Assembly (NCBI GenBank): GCA_019187085.1
Contig: JABARS010000024.1
Location: forward strand, 1 to 39,213
DNA: 39,213 nt
Direction: 5' to 3'
From: Pseudorhodoplanes sp.
GTDB lineage: Bacteria; Pseudomonadota; Alphaproteobacteria; Rhizobiales; Xanthobacteraceae
Shown here piece by piece: positions 17,374-26,839 of this stretch. The number at the start of each line of letters is the position of its first letter. The stretch's first letter is position 1. A program made the translations under genes and the position numbers. The notes beneath the pieces were generated by a model, which saw nothing but the letters and a program-made list of their open reading frames with translations, was not told the DNA's origin and did not search any database.

Positions 17374-18693
17374 TTACTGCAGCGATTCCCCGTGCTGGGT
17401 GATGTCGAGGCCCTGCATCTCCTCCTGCGTGTTGACCCGCAGCGGCGTCATCAGCCCGACGATCTTGAGCACCACGTAGGTCATGACCCCGCACCAGATA
17501 GCGGTGACGGCGACGCCATAGGCCTGCAGCAGCACTTGACGGGCATTGCCCTCGATCAGGCCGGGCAGGCCGCCCGGCGTTTCCGGCGAAGCGGTGAGGG
17601 CGGCGGTCGCGAACACGCCGGTCAGCAGCGTGCCGATCAGGCCGCCGACGCCGTGAATGCCGAACACGTCGAGCGAGTCGTCGTAACCGAGCTTCAGCTT
17701 GAGCCAGGTGCAGGCCCAGAAGCAGACGAGGCCGGCCAGTATGCCGATGACGAGACCGTGCCACGGCAGCACAAAACCAGACGCCGGCGTGATGGTGCCG
17801 AGACCCGCGATCGCCCCCGAAATGATGCCGAGCACCGAGGGTTTACCGCGCGTCCACCATTCCAGCGCCATCCACACGAACGCGCCCGCGCTCGCCGCAA
17901 GATGCGTCGCCGTGATCGCGTAGACCGCGCGCGAGCCCGCGCCGAGCGCCGAGCCGCCATTGAAGCCGAACCAGCCGACCCACAACAGGCCGGTGCCGAT
18001 GACCGCAAGCGACAGATCGAACGGCGCGAGATTCTCGCTGCCGTAGCCGCGGCGGCTGCCGAGCACGTAGGCGGCGACGAGGCCCGCGACGCCGGCATTG
18101 AGATGCACGACGAGGCCGCCGGCAAAGTCGAGCACGCCGGCCGCCGACAGGAAGCCGCCGCCCCACACCACATGCGCGATCGGGACATAGACGACGATCA
18201 GCCAGAGCGCCGAGAACCATGCGAAGGCCGTAAAGCGCATCCGGTCGGCGACCGAGCCAGCCACGAGCGCGACGGTGATGACCGCGAACGTCATCTGGAA
18301 CAGCATGAACAGCGCTTCCGGGATGGTCCTGGCGAGCGGATGCGCGCCGTCGATCGCCATGCCGGAGAGGAAGAAGCGGTCGAGCGTGCCGATATAGGCG
18401 CCCTCGCCGCCGAAGGTGAGCGAATAGCCGATCGCCATCCAGAGCAGGGAGGCGATCATCGCGGCCGCGAAGCTCTGCGCCATGGTGGCGAGCACGTTCT
18501 TCTTGCGCACCATGCCGGCATAGAACAGCGCAAGCCCCGGCAGCGTCATCATCAGCACGAGCGCGGTCGAGGTGGTGACCCAGACCGTGTCGGCGGGGTC
18601 GATTTTAGCCGCCTGCTGGGCGAAAGCCGGCGCAGCCGTAACAGCCGAGAGCGCGCCCGTGAGCGCGGCACGGCGCATGAACGCCTTTATCAT
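17374..18693 (-). CDS. amtB: Ammonium transporter (second copy)
   Basis: 439-residue Amt-family ammonium channel, paralogue of the one at 15346-16647. Start at ATG 18693 (MIKAFMRRAAL) behind a strong GGGGGG Shine-Dalgarno. Signal peptide to about residue 25 (AFA|Q). Seen: WVTTSTALVLMMTLPGLALF, RKKNVLATMAQ, the Asp and first pore His in GVLDFAGGLVVHLNAG, WVGWFGFNGGSA, and the second pore His in DVFGIHGVGGLIGTLLTG. The C-terminal tail LDITQHGESLQ closely matches that of the other copy. It carries an extra segment near ALTASPETPGGLPGLIEGNA. It is paired with its own glnK 29 bases upstream. Confidence 0.97.
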   Translation of the reverse strand: MIKAFMRRAALTGALSAVTAAPAFAQQAAKIDPADTVWVTTSTALVLMMTLPGLALFYAGMVRKKNVLATMAQSFAAAMIASLLWMAIGYSLTFGGEGAYIGTLDRFFLSGMAIDGAHPLARTIPEALFMLFQMTFAVITVALVAGSVADRMRFTAFAWFSALWLIVVYVPIAHVVWGGGFLSAAGVLDFAGGLVVHLNAGVAGLVAAYVLGSRRGYGSENLAPFDLSLAVIGTGLLWVGWFGFNGGSALGAGSRAVYAITATHLAASAGAFVWMALEWWTRGKPSVLGIISGAIAGLGTITPASGFVLPWHGLVIGILAGLVCFWACTWLKLKLGYDDSLDVFGIHGVGGLIGTLLTGVFATAALTASPETPGGLPGLIEGNARQVLLQAYGVAVTAIWCGVMTYVVLKIVGLMTPLRVNTQEEMQGLDITQHGESLQ

Positions 18694-18722
18694 TGATGTC
18701 CCCCCTGAAAAAAATCGGCGTA

Positions 18723-20118
<1,396 letters not shown>

Positions 20119-20134
20119 GCAAAAACCCGGTCGG

Positions 20135-20182
20135 GATGGTTGCTTGAGATGGTTGCTTGGCATGACGATATCGGCATGACGA
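20135..20182. repeat. Short tandem repeats upstream of tesB
   Basis: GATGGTTGCTTG occurs at 20135-20146 and again at 20148-20159 (13-base period). GGCATGACGA then occurs at 20159-20168 and 20173-20182 (14-base period). The two repeat pairs abut. They begin 17 bases before the tesB start on its upstream side. They may be replication-slippage products or binding sites. Confidence 0.6.
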
Positions 20183-20317
20183 CAGAAGCGCGCGGTTCGC
20201 GCAAGCCGGGCATGCGCCGCGGCGCTATGCCGGCATGTCATGCACGACGGGCTCATGCGCGATTGGCGCGCGGAGCGGCCGTGCTAGGGTGGAGCCGCAC
20301 AGCGGAATGAGACAGGC

Positions 20318-21532
20318 ATGGATCGTATGGACGTTCTGATCGGCGGCGGCGGACTGGCGGGGCTCTCGCTCGCCATCGCCTTGCGGCAGGGGCTCGGCCC
20401 CCAATTCTCCGTGACCGTCGTCGATCCCACGCTCGCCAATGCCGCGCCCGACGCGCGCGCCTCGGCGATCGCGGCGGCGGCGCGCCGGCTGTTCGAGACC
20501 ATGGGCGTCTGGCAGGCGGTCGCGCACGAGGCGCAGCCGATCCTCGACATGATCGTCACCGATTCGCGCGTCGGCGACGTCATGCGTCCGACCTTCCTGA
20601 CCTTCGAGGGCGAGCTCGAGCCGGGCGAGCCGTTCGCGCACATGGTGGAGAATGCCGGACTGATCGCGGCGCTCGTCGCCACGGCGCGCGCAGAAGGCGT
20701 CGATCTGCGCGCGACGACGGTCGGCGACTTCGTGCATGAAGCCTCCGCCGTCGCCGCGGCGCTCGGCGACGGCACGACGCTGCAGGCGAAGCTCCTGGTG
20801 GCGGCCGACGGCGCGCGCTCGGCGATCCGCGAGCGCGCGGGCATCCGCAGCTTCGGCTGGTCCTACGGACAGTCGGGCATCGTCACCACCGTCGCGCACG
20901 AGCTGGCGCATCACGGACGCGCGGAGGAGCATTTCCTCCCCGCCGGGCCGTTCGCCATCCTGCCGCTGACCGGCAACCGCTCCTCGATCGTGTGGACGGA
21001 GGAAAGCCGCGAGGCCGAACGCATCGTCGCGCTGCCGGACGCGGAATTCCACGCCGAGCTTGAACGCCGGTTCGGCCTACATCTCGGCGAGATCAAGGTC
21101 GTCGGCGCGCGCCGCGCCTATCCGCTCGGTTTGTCGGTCGCGCGCAGTTTCGTGGCGGAGCGGATCGCGCTCGTGGGCGACGCCGCGCACGTCATCCATC
21201 CGATCGCCGGCCAGGGCCTCAATATGGGCCTGCGCGATGTCGCCGCGCTCGCCGAATCGATCGTCGATCACGTCCGGCTCGGGCTCGATCCCGGTAGCGC
21301 CGTGGTGCTGGAGCGCTACCAGCGCTGGCGGCGCTTCGACACCATGGCGATGGGGATCGCGACCGACGGATTGAACCGCCTGTTCTCCAACCGCTCCGAC
21401 GTGCTGCGCCTTGCGCGCGACGTCGGCCTCGGCATGGTCGACCGCCTGCCGATGCTCAAGCGTTTCTTCATCCGCGAGGCGGCCGGCCTCACCGGCGAGG
21501 TGCCGAAGCTGTTGCGCGGGGAAGCGCTTTAG
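20318..21532 (+). CDS. UbiH/UbiF/VisC/COQ6-family FAD-dependent hydroxylase
   Basis: 404-residue flavoprotein monooxygenase of the ubiquinone-ring hydroxylase family. Seen: the N-terminal FAD-binding VLIGGGGLAGLSLAIAL, the DG motif LLVAADGARSAIRE, and the second FAD motif ALVGDAAHVIHPIAGQGLNMG. All are in place for the family length. In alphaproteobacteria members (UbiH, UbiL, UbiM and others) hydroxylate different ring positions, so the exact site cannot be assigned. Start at ATG 20318 with GAGACAGG upstream; a second ATG is at 20327. Its stop codon overlaps that of the convergent GST gene. Confidence 0.93.
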   Translation: MDRMDVLIGGGGLAGLSLAIALRQGLGPQFSVTVVDPTLANAAPDARASAIAAAARRLFETMGVWQAVAHEAQPILDMIVTDSRVGDVMRPTFLTFEGELEPGEPFAHMVENAGLIAALVATARAEGVDLRATTVGDFVHEASAVAAALGDGTTLQAKLLVAADGARSAIRERAGIRSFGWSYGQSGIVTTVAHELAHHGRAEEHFLPAGPFAILPLTGNRSSIVWTEESREAERIVALPDAEFHAELERRFGLHLGEIKVVGARRAYPLGLSVARSFVAERIALVGDAAHVIHPIAGQGLNMGLRDVAALAESIVDHVRLGLDPGSAVVLERYQRWRRFDTMAMGIATDGLNRLFSNRSDVLRLARDVGLGMVDRLPMLKRFFIREAAGLTGEVPKLLRGEAL

Positions 21533-22152
21533 CTGAGCGGGATCGATTCCACGTGCGCGCGGAACGGTTTGCGCTTCTGCAGCGCGGCGTACCAGCGCTG
21601 CAGGTTCGGCAGGTCCGGGCGCTCGGGAACGAGCGGCCAGTAGCGATAGGCCATGATCCCGACCGGGATGTCGCCCATGGTGAACTGGTCGCCGGCGACA
21701 AAGGCGGTCTTGCCGAGCTGGGTGTCGAGGATTTTCATCGCCTCGGTGGTCTTGGACTGCGCGGCGGCGATGGCGGCGGGATCGCGCTTGTCTTCCGGCG
21801 TGCGGATCAGGCCCCAGAAGACCGGACCGATCGCGGGCGCGAGCACCGACAATTGCCAGTCCATCCACTGGTTGGCGCGGGCGCGCTGGCGCGCATCGCC
21901 ACCTTCGAGTTTTCCGCCGCCGTATTCGCGCGCCAGATAGCGCACGATCGCGTTCGATTCCCAGAGGATGAAATCGCCGTCCTGCAGGGTCGGCACAAGA
22001 CCGTTGGGATTCATCGCGAGATAGGCGGGGTCGCGGTTCTTGCCGAACGAGCCGCCGATGTCGAAACGTTCGTGCTCGACCCCGAGCTCGGCCACCGCCC
22101 ACATGACCTTCTGGACGTTGGACGAGTTGTTGCGCCCCCATACTTTCAACAT
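21529..22152 (-). CDS. Glutathione S-transferase family protein
   Basis: 207-residue GST. The N-terminal thioredoxin-like domain (MLKVWGRNNSSNVQKVMWAVAELG) has Ser/Asn at the likely glutathione-activating position, followed by GLVPTLQDGDFILWESNAIVRYLAREYG, the glutathione-binding Val-Pro and Glu-Ser. The all-helical C-terminal domain includes FVAGDQFTMGDIPVGIMAYRYW. Sequence style is that of the bacterial beta/theta-like classes. The substrate is unknown. Start at ATG 22152. The gene ends 4 bases inside the convergent hydroxylase gene. Confidence 0.92.
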   Translation of the reverse strand: MLKVWGRNNSSNVQKVMWAVAELGVEHERFDIGGSFGKNRDPAYLAMNPNGLVPTLQDGDFILWESNAIVRYLAREYGGGKLEGGDARQRARANQWMDWQLSVLAPAIGPVFWGLIRTPEDKRDPAAIAAAQSKTTEAMKILDTQLGKTAFVAGDQFTMGDIPVGIMAYRYWPLVPERPDLPNLQRWYAALQKRKPFRAHVESIPLS

Positions 22153-22198
22153 GGTTCGATACTCCGGCGATGTATTATTTTGAATCCGCGGCGCGCGG

Positions 22199-22387
22199 TC
22201 AGTCGATCCGGCGCGCTTCTTCCGGCAGCATGATAGGGATGCCGTCGCGGATCGGATAGGCGAGCTTGGCGGCGCGCGAGATCAGCTCCTGCCGGGCCGC
22301 GTCGTATTCGAGCGGTCCCTTGGTCAGCGGGCAGACCAGGATTTCCAGAAGCTTGGGATCGACCGACCCCGCGGATTCCTTGTTCAC
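22199..22387 (-). CDS. Trm112 family protein (UPF0434)
   Basis: 62-residue zinc-ribbon-like protein related to Trm112, in eukaryotes the activating partner of several methyltransferases; the bacterial role is less clear. Seen: [41 protein letters not shown]. The start chosen is the GTG at 22387, behind AAGGAGCTGAGGCC, an excellent Shine-Dalgarno. The frame is open upstream to 22456, but that would overlap the previous gene and is not family-like. It is third in the operon after cnoX and the Lon-domain gene. Confidence 0.92.
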   Translation of the reverse strand: MNKESAGSVDPKLLEILVCPLTKGPLEYDAARQELISRAAKLAYPIRDGIPIMLPEEARRID

Positions 22388-22415
22388 GGCCTCAGCTCCT
22401 TGCGCACACGCGCGT

Positions 22416-23090
22416 TCATTGCAGCGGGGTTTCGCCCGGCGCCTTGTTTTTTGCAAGCTCGATTTCTGTCACCGCCACGAGGATTTCCGCACGGGTCTTC
22501 AGATCGGGCGCTTCCAGCATGGCCTGTTTCTCGGCCGAACCATAGGGCGACATCATCGCGAGCGCGTTGACCAGAGCTTCGTTGGGCGCGTTCTCGATAC
22601 CTTCCCAGTCGGTCTTGAGATTGTTGGCTTTCAGGAAGTCCGCCAGCGCCTTGAGCAGCGCCTCGCGATCGACATCCTCCTCGCCCTTGCGCGCGACGAA
22701 GTCGGCGGCGAAGGGGACGTAGGTGACGCGACACTGGCGATAATCGGTCGCGACGGTGAGCTCTTCCTCGATACGGAAGCGCGCGATGCCGGTGAGCTGC
22801 AGCAGATAGCGGCCGTCGCCGGTCTCGGCGATCTGCGTGATGCGGCCGACGCAGCCGACCTTGTAGAGATTGGGCCGTGCTTCGGGCCCGGGATTGGCGG
22901 TGTCGGGCATGATCATGCCGATCAGGCGGTGACGCGAGGTCAGCGCATCATCGACCATGGCAAGATAGCGCGGCTCGAAAATATTCAGCGGCATTTGTCC
23001 GCGCGGCAGCAGCAGTGCGCCCGGCAGCGGAAAGACCGGAATCACGTCCGGCAGGTCGGCGGGTCCCTGATAGACCACGTTCATCGGCAT
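22416..23090 (-). CDS. LON peptidase substrate-binding (N-terminal) domain protein
   Basis: 224-residue protein made of the Lon N-terminal (PUA-like) domain only, with no AAA or protease part. Seen: [72 protein letters not shown], then a helical C-terminal part. Start at ATG 23090 (MPMNVVYQG) with GGAGAA upstream. Such stand-alone domains presumably bind unfolded or tagged proteins, but no role is established that I can name. It lies between the CnoX-like chaperedoxin and Trm112; the pairing with a chaperone-like thioredoxin fits protein quality control (inference). Confidence 0.93.
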   Translation of the reverse strand: MPMNVVYQGPADLPDVIPVFPLPGALLLPRGQMPLNIFEPRYLAMVDDALTSRHRLIGMIMPDTANPGPEARPNLYKVGCVGRITQIAETGDGRYLLQLTGIARFRIEEELTVATDYRQCRVTYVPFAADFVARKGEEDVDREALLKALADFLKANNLKTDWEGIENAPNEALVNALAMMSPYGSAEKQAMLEAPDLKTRAEILVAVTEIELAKNKAPGETPLQ

Positions 23091-23130
23091 CGATGTTCTC
23101 CGCGGGGATGCGCGGCGGCGTATCGGGGCG

Positions 23131-24048
23131 TCAGGCGAACAGGACGGACGACAATCGGCGGCGGCCTTCGACGGTGGCGTCGTCGGTCGGTCCCCAGGCT
23201 TCGAACAACTGGACGAGCTGCTTGCGCGCCGCGTCGTCGTTCCATTTGCGGTCGCGCTTGACGATTTCAATGAGATGGTCGGCGGCGGCGGTGCGCTTGC
23301 CGTCGGCATTGAGCGCGACCGCGAGATCGTAGCGCGCCTGATGGTCGGCCGGATTGGCGGCGACCTTCGCCTCCAGTTCGGCAACGGGACCAACCGCCTG
23401 CGCCTGCTCGGCGAGATCGATGGCGGCCTTGGCGGCGGCTGCCGCGGCGTCGTTTTTCTTTGCTTCCGGGATCAGCGCATAGGCCTGCTTGGCCTGATCG
23501 AGCGCGCCGGTGCCGACATAGCAGCGCACGAGACCGGAGATCGCGGCGACGTTGCCGGAATCCGCCGCCAGGAGCTGCGCATAGAGATCGGCAGCGCCGG
23601 CATAGTCCTTGGCCGCCAGCGCGTCGTCGGCGGCCTTGAGCAGATCCTTCTCCTCGCCGCCGACGCGGTCCTTGATCAGCCGCTCGATGAAGGCGGTGAC
23701 CTGGCTTTCCGGCAGCGCGCCCATGAAGCCGTCGACCGGCTGGCCGTTGACGAAGGCGATGACCGCGGGGATCGACTGGATGCCCATCTGGCCGGCAATG
23801 GCCGGATGCTCGTCGATATTCATTTTCGCGAGCCGGACCTTGCCCTTGGCCGCCCGCACCACTTTCTCGAGCAGCGGGGTGAGCTGCTTGCAGGGTCCGC
23901 ACCAGGGCGCCCAGAAATCGACCAGCACCGGCTGCTGTCGCGAGGCCTCGATCACGTCCTTCATGAAGGACTGGGTGGTCGTATCAATAATGGGGTCTGC
24001 GGCGCTTGCGGCGGCGGGCGCCGCTCCACCGTTCTGCAACAAAGTCAC
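23131..24048 (-). CDS. cnoX: Thioredoxin-TPR co-chaperone (CnoX/YbbN family)
   Basis: 305-residue chaperedoxin: an N-terminal thioredoxin fold (about 20-130) and a C-terminal TPR-like helical part (about 135-300). Seen: VLVDFWAPWCGPCKQLTPLLEK with the full redox pair Cys50/Cys53, then IQSIPAVIAFVNGQPVDGF with the cis-proline. E. coli CnoX has lost the first active-site Cys, whereas this one keeps a complete WCGPC, so both thiol-disulfide and holdase activity are plausible. Start is GTG 24048 with GGGGAGA upstream. First gene of an operon with the Lon-domain protein (40-base gap) and Trm112. Confidence 0.93.
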   Translation of the reverse strand: MTLLQNGGAAPAAASAADPIIDTTTQSFMKDVIEASRQQPVLVDFWAPWCGPCKQLTPLLEKVVRAAKGKVRLAKMNIDEHPAIAGQMGIQSIPAVIAFVNGQPVDGFMGALPESQVTAFIERLIKDRVGGEEKDLLKAADDALAAKDYAGAADLYAQLLAADSGNVAAISGLVRCYVGTGALDQAKQAYALIPEAKKNDAAAAAAKAAIDLAEQAQAVGPVAELEAKVAANPADHQARYDLAVALNADGKRTAAADHLIEIVKRDRKWNDDAARKQLVQLFEAWGPTDDATVEGRRRLSSVLFA

Positions 24049-24154
24049 GGAATCTCCCCGTTCCAGAAATCCTGTTCCCGGCTTCGCCGGGGCGCCGCGT
24101 AGGCCGCAATCCGCCCATTAAATGGCGACCGCGGCATGAATTGCAATCGGACCC

Positions 24155-24682
24155 TCAGGCCGGTCCGCGGGCCCCTTCCGCGGCCGCGCCCGAAACCGCG
24201 ATCACCTGCGGTTTATGGCCGGTCGCCTCCAGAAACCGGGCCAGGTCGGCCCGGGCGATGGCCGTCGTCATGGTGTTGACGAGCGGATGATAATTCAGCG
24301 TCTCGTGCGCCATCATGGCCGCGTCGAGGACCACGGTGACGCGGCCCTCGGTGTCGTTGATCGCCGAGAACGGGGTGACCGAGCCGGGCTCGACCCCCAG
24401 GACCGCGCGCAGAAGCTCCGCCGAACAAAACGAAAAGCGCCCCGACGCCCCCAGCACCCGATGCAGCGATTTCAGGTCGATGGCCGCCTCCTCCAGCGCC
24501 ACGACCAGGAACAGCCGGTCCTTCTTGTCCTTCAGGAACAGGTTCTTGGTGTGGCCGCCCGGGATCTGGCCGCGCAGGGCGCGCGACTGCTCGACCGTGA
24601 ACAGCGGCGGATGGGTGACGGTGCGGTGGGCGATGCCGAGGCCGTCCAGGAACGTAAACAGGTCGTCGGGGGTGGCGGGCAT
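24155..24682 (-). CDS. YbaK/ProX-type aminoacyl-tRNA deacylase (free-standing editing domain)
   Basis: 175-residue member of the prolyl-tRNA synthetase-associated editing superfamily, which hydrolyses mischarged tRNAs such as Ala-tRNA-Pro. Seen: HPPLFTVEQSRAL, GGHTKNLFLKDKKDRLFLVVALEEAAIDLK with the conserved lysine, GSVTPFSAIN and VTVVLDAAMMAHETLNYHPLVNTMTTAI. The pattern matches ProXp-ala / PrdX-like proteins. Start at ATG 24682. It stands alone, 149 bases from the divergent tRNA-Gly gene; this neighbourhood is probably incidental. Confidence 0.92.
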   Translation of the reverse strand: MPATPDDLFTFLDGLGIAHRTVTHPPLFTVEQSRALRGQIPGGHTKNLFLKDKKDRLFLVVALEEAAIDLKSLHRVLGASGRFSFCSAELLRAVLGVEPGSVTPFSAINDTEGRVTVVLDAAMMAHETLNYHPLVNTMTTAIARADLARFLEATGHKPQVIAVSGAAAEGARGPA

Positions 24683-24831
24683 GAGCGGGTTCGAAGGCGG
24701 AATGCGGCGATTCGGCGGGCGGGCCGGGGACGGCCGGTTTCATGCCCTGTTCTATCGCGGTTGCAAAGGCTTGAGCCTTTTGGCATAGGAAGGCCCGCGG
24801 CGGCTGCGGCCGTCGACCCCTCAAGTCGGAT

Positions 24832-24906
24832 GCGGGTGTAGCTCAGGGGTAGAGCACAACCTTGCCAAGGTTGGGGTCGTGGGTTCGAATCCCATCGCCC
24901 GCTCCA
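24832..24906 (+). tRNA. tRNA-Gly (anticodon GCC)
   Basis: 75-base cloverleaf. The acceptor GCGGGTG pairs with CGCCCGC (one G-U). The D arm GCTC-AGGGGTA-GAGC, anticodon arm CAACC-TTGCCAA-GGTTG with anticodon GCC at 24864-24866, variable GGGTC, T arm GTGGG-TTCGAAT-CCCAT, then T and an encoded CCA end are all present. It reads GGC/GGU glycine codons. The gene is a single-copy unit here, divergent from the deacylase gene and convergent with ggt. Confidence 0.98.
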
Positions 24907-24953
24907 GTTTTCTCTAGCGACCAATCTTTTTCAGCCGAGCGACGCCGGCCGCC

Positions 24954-26690
24954 TCAATGGCCGGCGGCCAGCGCTCCGCGCGTGCGCGCGTCGGCCGCGC
25001 CGGCAAGGCCGCCGCGTCTCGCCAGGATCGAATTGGCGGAAGTCATCGCCGGCCGCCGGTTGATCGCGTGTCCGCGTGCGCGCAACGCGTCGAGCGTCGC
25101 GTCGGGAAACCCGGGCTCCACGAATACCGTGTCGGGCAGCCATTGATGATGCAGCCGCGGCGCTGCGACCGCGTGCGCCACGTCCATGCCGTGATCGACG
25201 ACATTGACGATCACCTGCAGCACCGCGGTGATGATGCGGCTGCCGCCGGGCGAGCCGGTGACGAGAAACGGCCTGCCGTCCCTGAGCACGATGGTGGGCG
25301 TCATCGAGGAGAGCGGACGCTTGCGCGGGCCGGGCGCGTTGGCCTTGCCGCCGACGAGACCGAAGGCGTTCGGCGCATCGGGCTTGGCGGCGAAGTCGTC
25401 GAGCTCGTTGTTGAGCAGGACGCCGGTGCCGTCGGCGACGAGGCCGACGCCGTAGCTGAGATTGAGCGTGTAGGTGTTGGCGACGGCGTTGCCGAAACGG
25501 TCGACGACGGAGAAGTGCGTGGTGTTGTCGCCTTCGCGCAAGAGCGCGCCGCCGGCGCGGATCGAGCGCGCGGGTACCGCGCGCGCGGGATCGATGGTGC
25601 GGCGCCAGCGCTTCGCGTAAGCCTTCGAGGTCAGGCGCGCGACCGGCACGGCGACGAAATCCGGATCGCCGAGATAGACCGCGCGGTCGGCATAGGCGCG
25701 CTTCATGGCCTCGACCAGAAGATGCGCGTGCTCCGGGCCGTGCGGCGGCAGCGACCCGAGCGGATAGCCTTCGAGTATGTTGAGCATCTCGATCAGGTGC
25801 ACGCCGCCGGACGAGGGCGGCGGCATCGAGACGATGTCGTAGCCGCGATAGCGCCCGGTCACCGGCCGGCGCTCGACGGCGCGATAGGTGCGCAGATCGT
25901 CGGCGGTCATGCGTCCGCCGGCCGCCCGCACGGCGGCCGCGATGCGCTGCGCGACCGGCCCGCGATAGAACGCGTCCGGGCCGCGCGCGGCGATCGCGGA
26001 AAGAGTGTCGGCGAGGTCCGCCTGCACCAGCCGGTCGCCGACCTGCAGCGAGGTGCCGTCGCCCTTGAGAAAGACTTTCGCCGACGACGGCCAGCGCGCG
26101 AACAGGCGTCGCGCGCCCTCGAGCGTATCGGCAAGGTCGCCGTCGACGACGAAACCCTCGCGCGCGAGCGCAATCGCGGGCGCGATCAACCGGGCGAGCG
26201 TGAATTTGCCGGAGCCGTACTTGCGGTGCGCGAGCGCAAGCCCCGCGACCGTGCCCGGCACGCCGATGGCGAGGCCGGAATTGCGCGACTTTTCCGGATC
26301 GGCTTCGCCCCTGTCGTCGAGAAAGACGTCGGGCGTGGTCGCCGCGGGCGCGGTCTCGCGGTAATCGATGGCGATATTGCGCGCACCGCGCGCCAGATGG
26401 ATCACCATGAAACCGCCGCCGCCGATATTGCCGGCGCGCGGATAGGTCACCGCGAGCGCAAAGCCGGTGGCGACCGCGGCATCGACGGCGTTGCCGCCGT
26501 TCCTGAGGATGTCGGCCCCGATGCGGGCGGCGCGCGCTTCCTGCGCCACCACCATGCCGTGCCGCGCCACGACCGGCGTGGGCTCGGGAGTCCGGGCCGC
26601 GGCTGGCGCGCCGGCGGCCAGCGCGGCAGCCAGAAAAACGCCCGGAAGGCATTTCATCAGAGCGCGGCGTGTGAAAGTGCGGCCGATCAA
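24954..26690 (-). CDS. ggt: Gamma-glutamyltransferase (glutathione hydrolase)
   Basis: 578-residue periplasmic N-terminal-nucleophile hydrolase that cleaves or transfers the gamma-glutamyl group of glutathione. It self-processes at N389|T390 (DN-TTHFSVVD), making a large and a small subunit. Seen: GMVVAQEARAARIGADILRNGGNAVDAA, the substrate carboxylate-binding RETAPA, SSGGVHL, the oxyanion pair in PLSSMTPTIV, and TGSPGGSRII. The TTG start at 26690 has GGAG 6 bases upstream and includes TRRALMK, a weak twin-arginine-like motif. ATG 26657 is the alternative, with an ordinary signal peptide. It is divergent from lemA. The tRNA-Gly gene lies beyond its 3' end. Confidence 0.94.
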   Translation of the reverse strand: MIGRTFTRRALMKCLPGVFLAAALAAGAPAAARTPEPTPVVARHGMVVAQEARAARIGADILRNGGNAVDAAVATGFALAVTYPRAGNIGGGGFMVIHLARGARNIAIDYRETAPAATTPDVFLDDRGEADPEKSRNSGLAIGVPGTVAGLALAHRKYGSGKFTLARLIAPAIALAREGFVVDGDLADTLEGARRLFARWPSSAKVFLKGDGTSLQVGDRLVQADLADTLSAIAARGPDAFYRGPVAQRIAAAVRAAGGRMTADDLRTYRAVERRPVTGRYRGYDIVSMPPPSSGGVHLIEMLNILEGYPLGSLPPHGPEHAHLLVEAMKRAYADRAVYLGDPDFVAVPVARLTSKAYAKRWRRTIDPARAVPARSIRAGGALLREGDNTTHFSVVDRFGNAVANTYTLNLSYGVGLVADGTGVLLNNELDDFAAKPDAPNAFGLVGGKANAPGPRKRPLSSMTPTIVLRDGRPFLVTGSPGGSRIITAVLQVIVNVVDHGMDVAHAVAAPRLHHQWLPDTVFVEPGFPDATLDALRARGHAINRRPAMTSANSILARRGGLAGAADARTRGALAAGH

Positions 26691-26792
26691 GGGGGTCTCC
26701 CGCGAGTCTCGAACTTTACAATGCCTTTATGCGACCGGGATGGCGACGCGCTTTCAACGGACGGGCCGCTCCGATAGTTTGGCGGCATCGAT

Positions 26793-26822
26793 TTGTCATG
26801 CCGGCCGGCGACCGCCGGCTTC
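26793..26822. repeat. GC palindrome in the ggt-lemA gap
   Basis: TTGTCATGCCGGCCGGCGACC is followed by GCCGGCTTCATCAC. CCGGCG-AC-CGCCGG (26805-26818) is a 6-bp hairpin with a 2-base loop. The flanking TTGTCATG is the same tail as in the repeat at 8561, so this may be a further degenerate member. It lies just before the lemA Shine-Dalgarno and could shape its leader. Confidence 0.4.
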
Positions 26823-26839
26823 ATCACGGAGAATCGACA

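Noticed and set aside
22388..22456. Longer Trm112 protein starting upstream
   Set aside because: The extension overlaps the Lon-domain gene and is Arg/Ala/Cys-rich. The GTG with AAGGAG gives the normal Trm112 start.
24683..24906. Functional link between the tRNA-Gly gene and the neighbouring deacylase
   Set aside because: The deacylase resembles Ala-tRNA-Pro editing proteins, not glycine ones, and the genes are divergent; adjacency is probably chance. I also see no integrase or att-like duplication at the tRNA 3' end.
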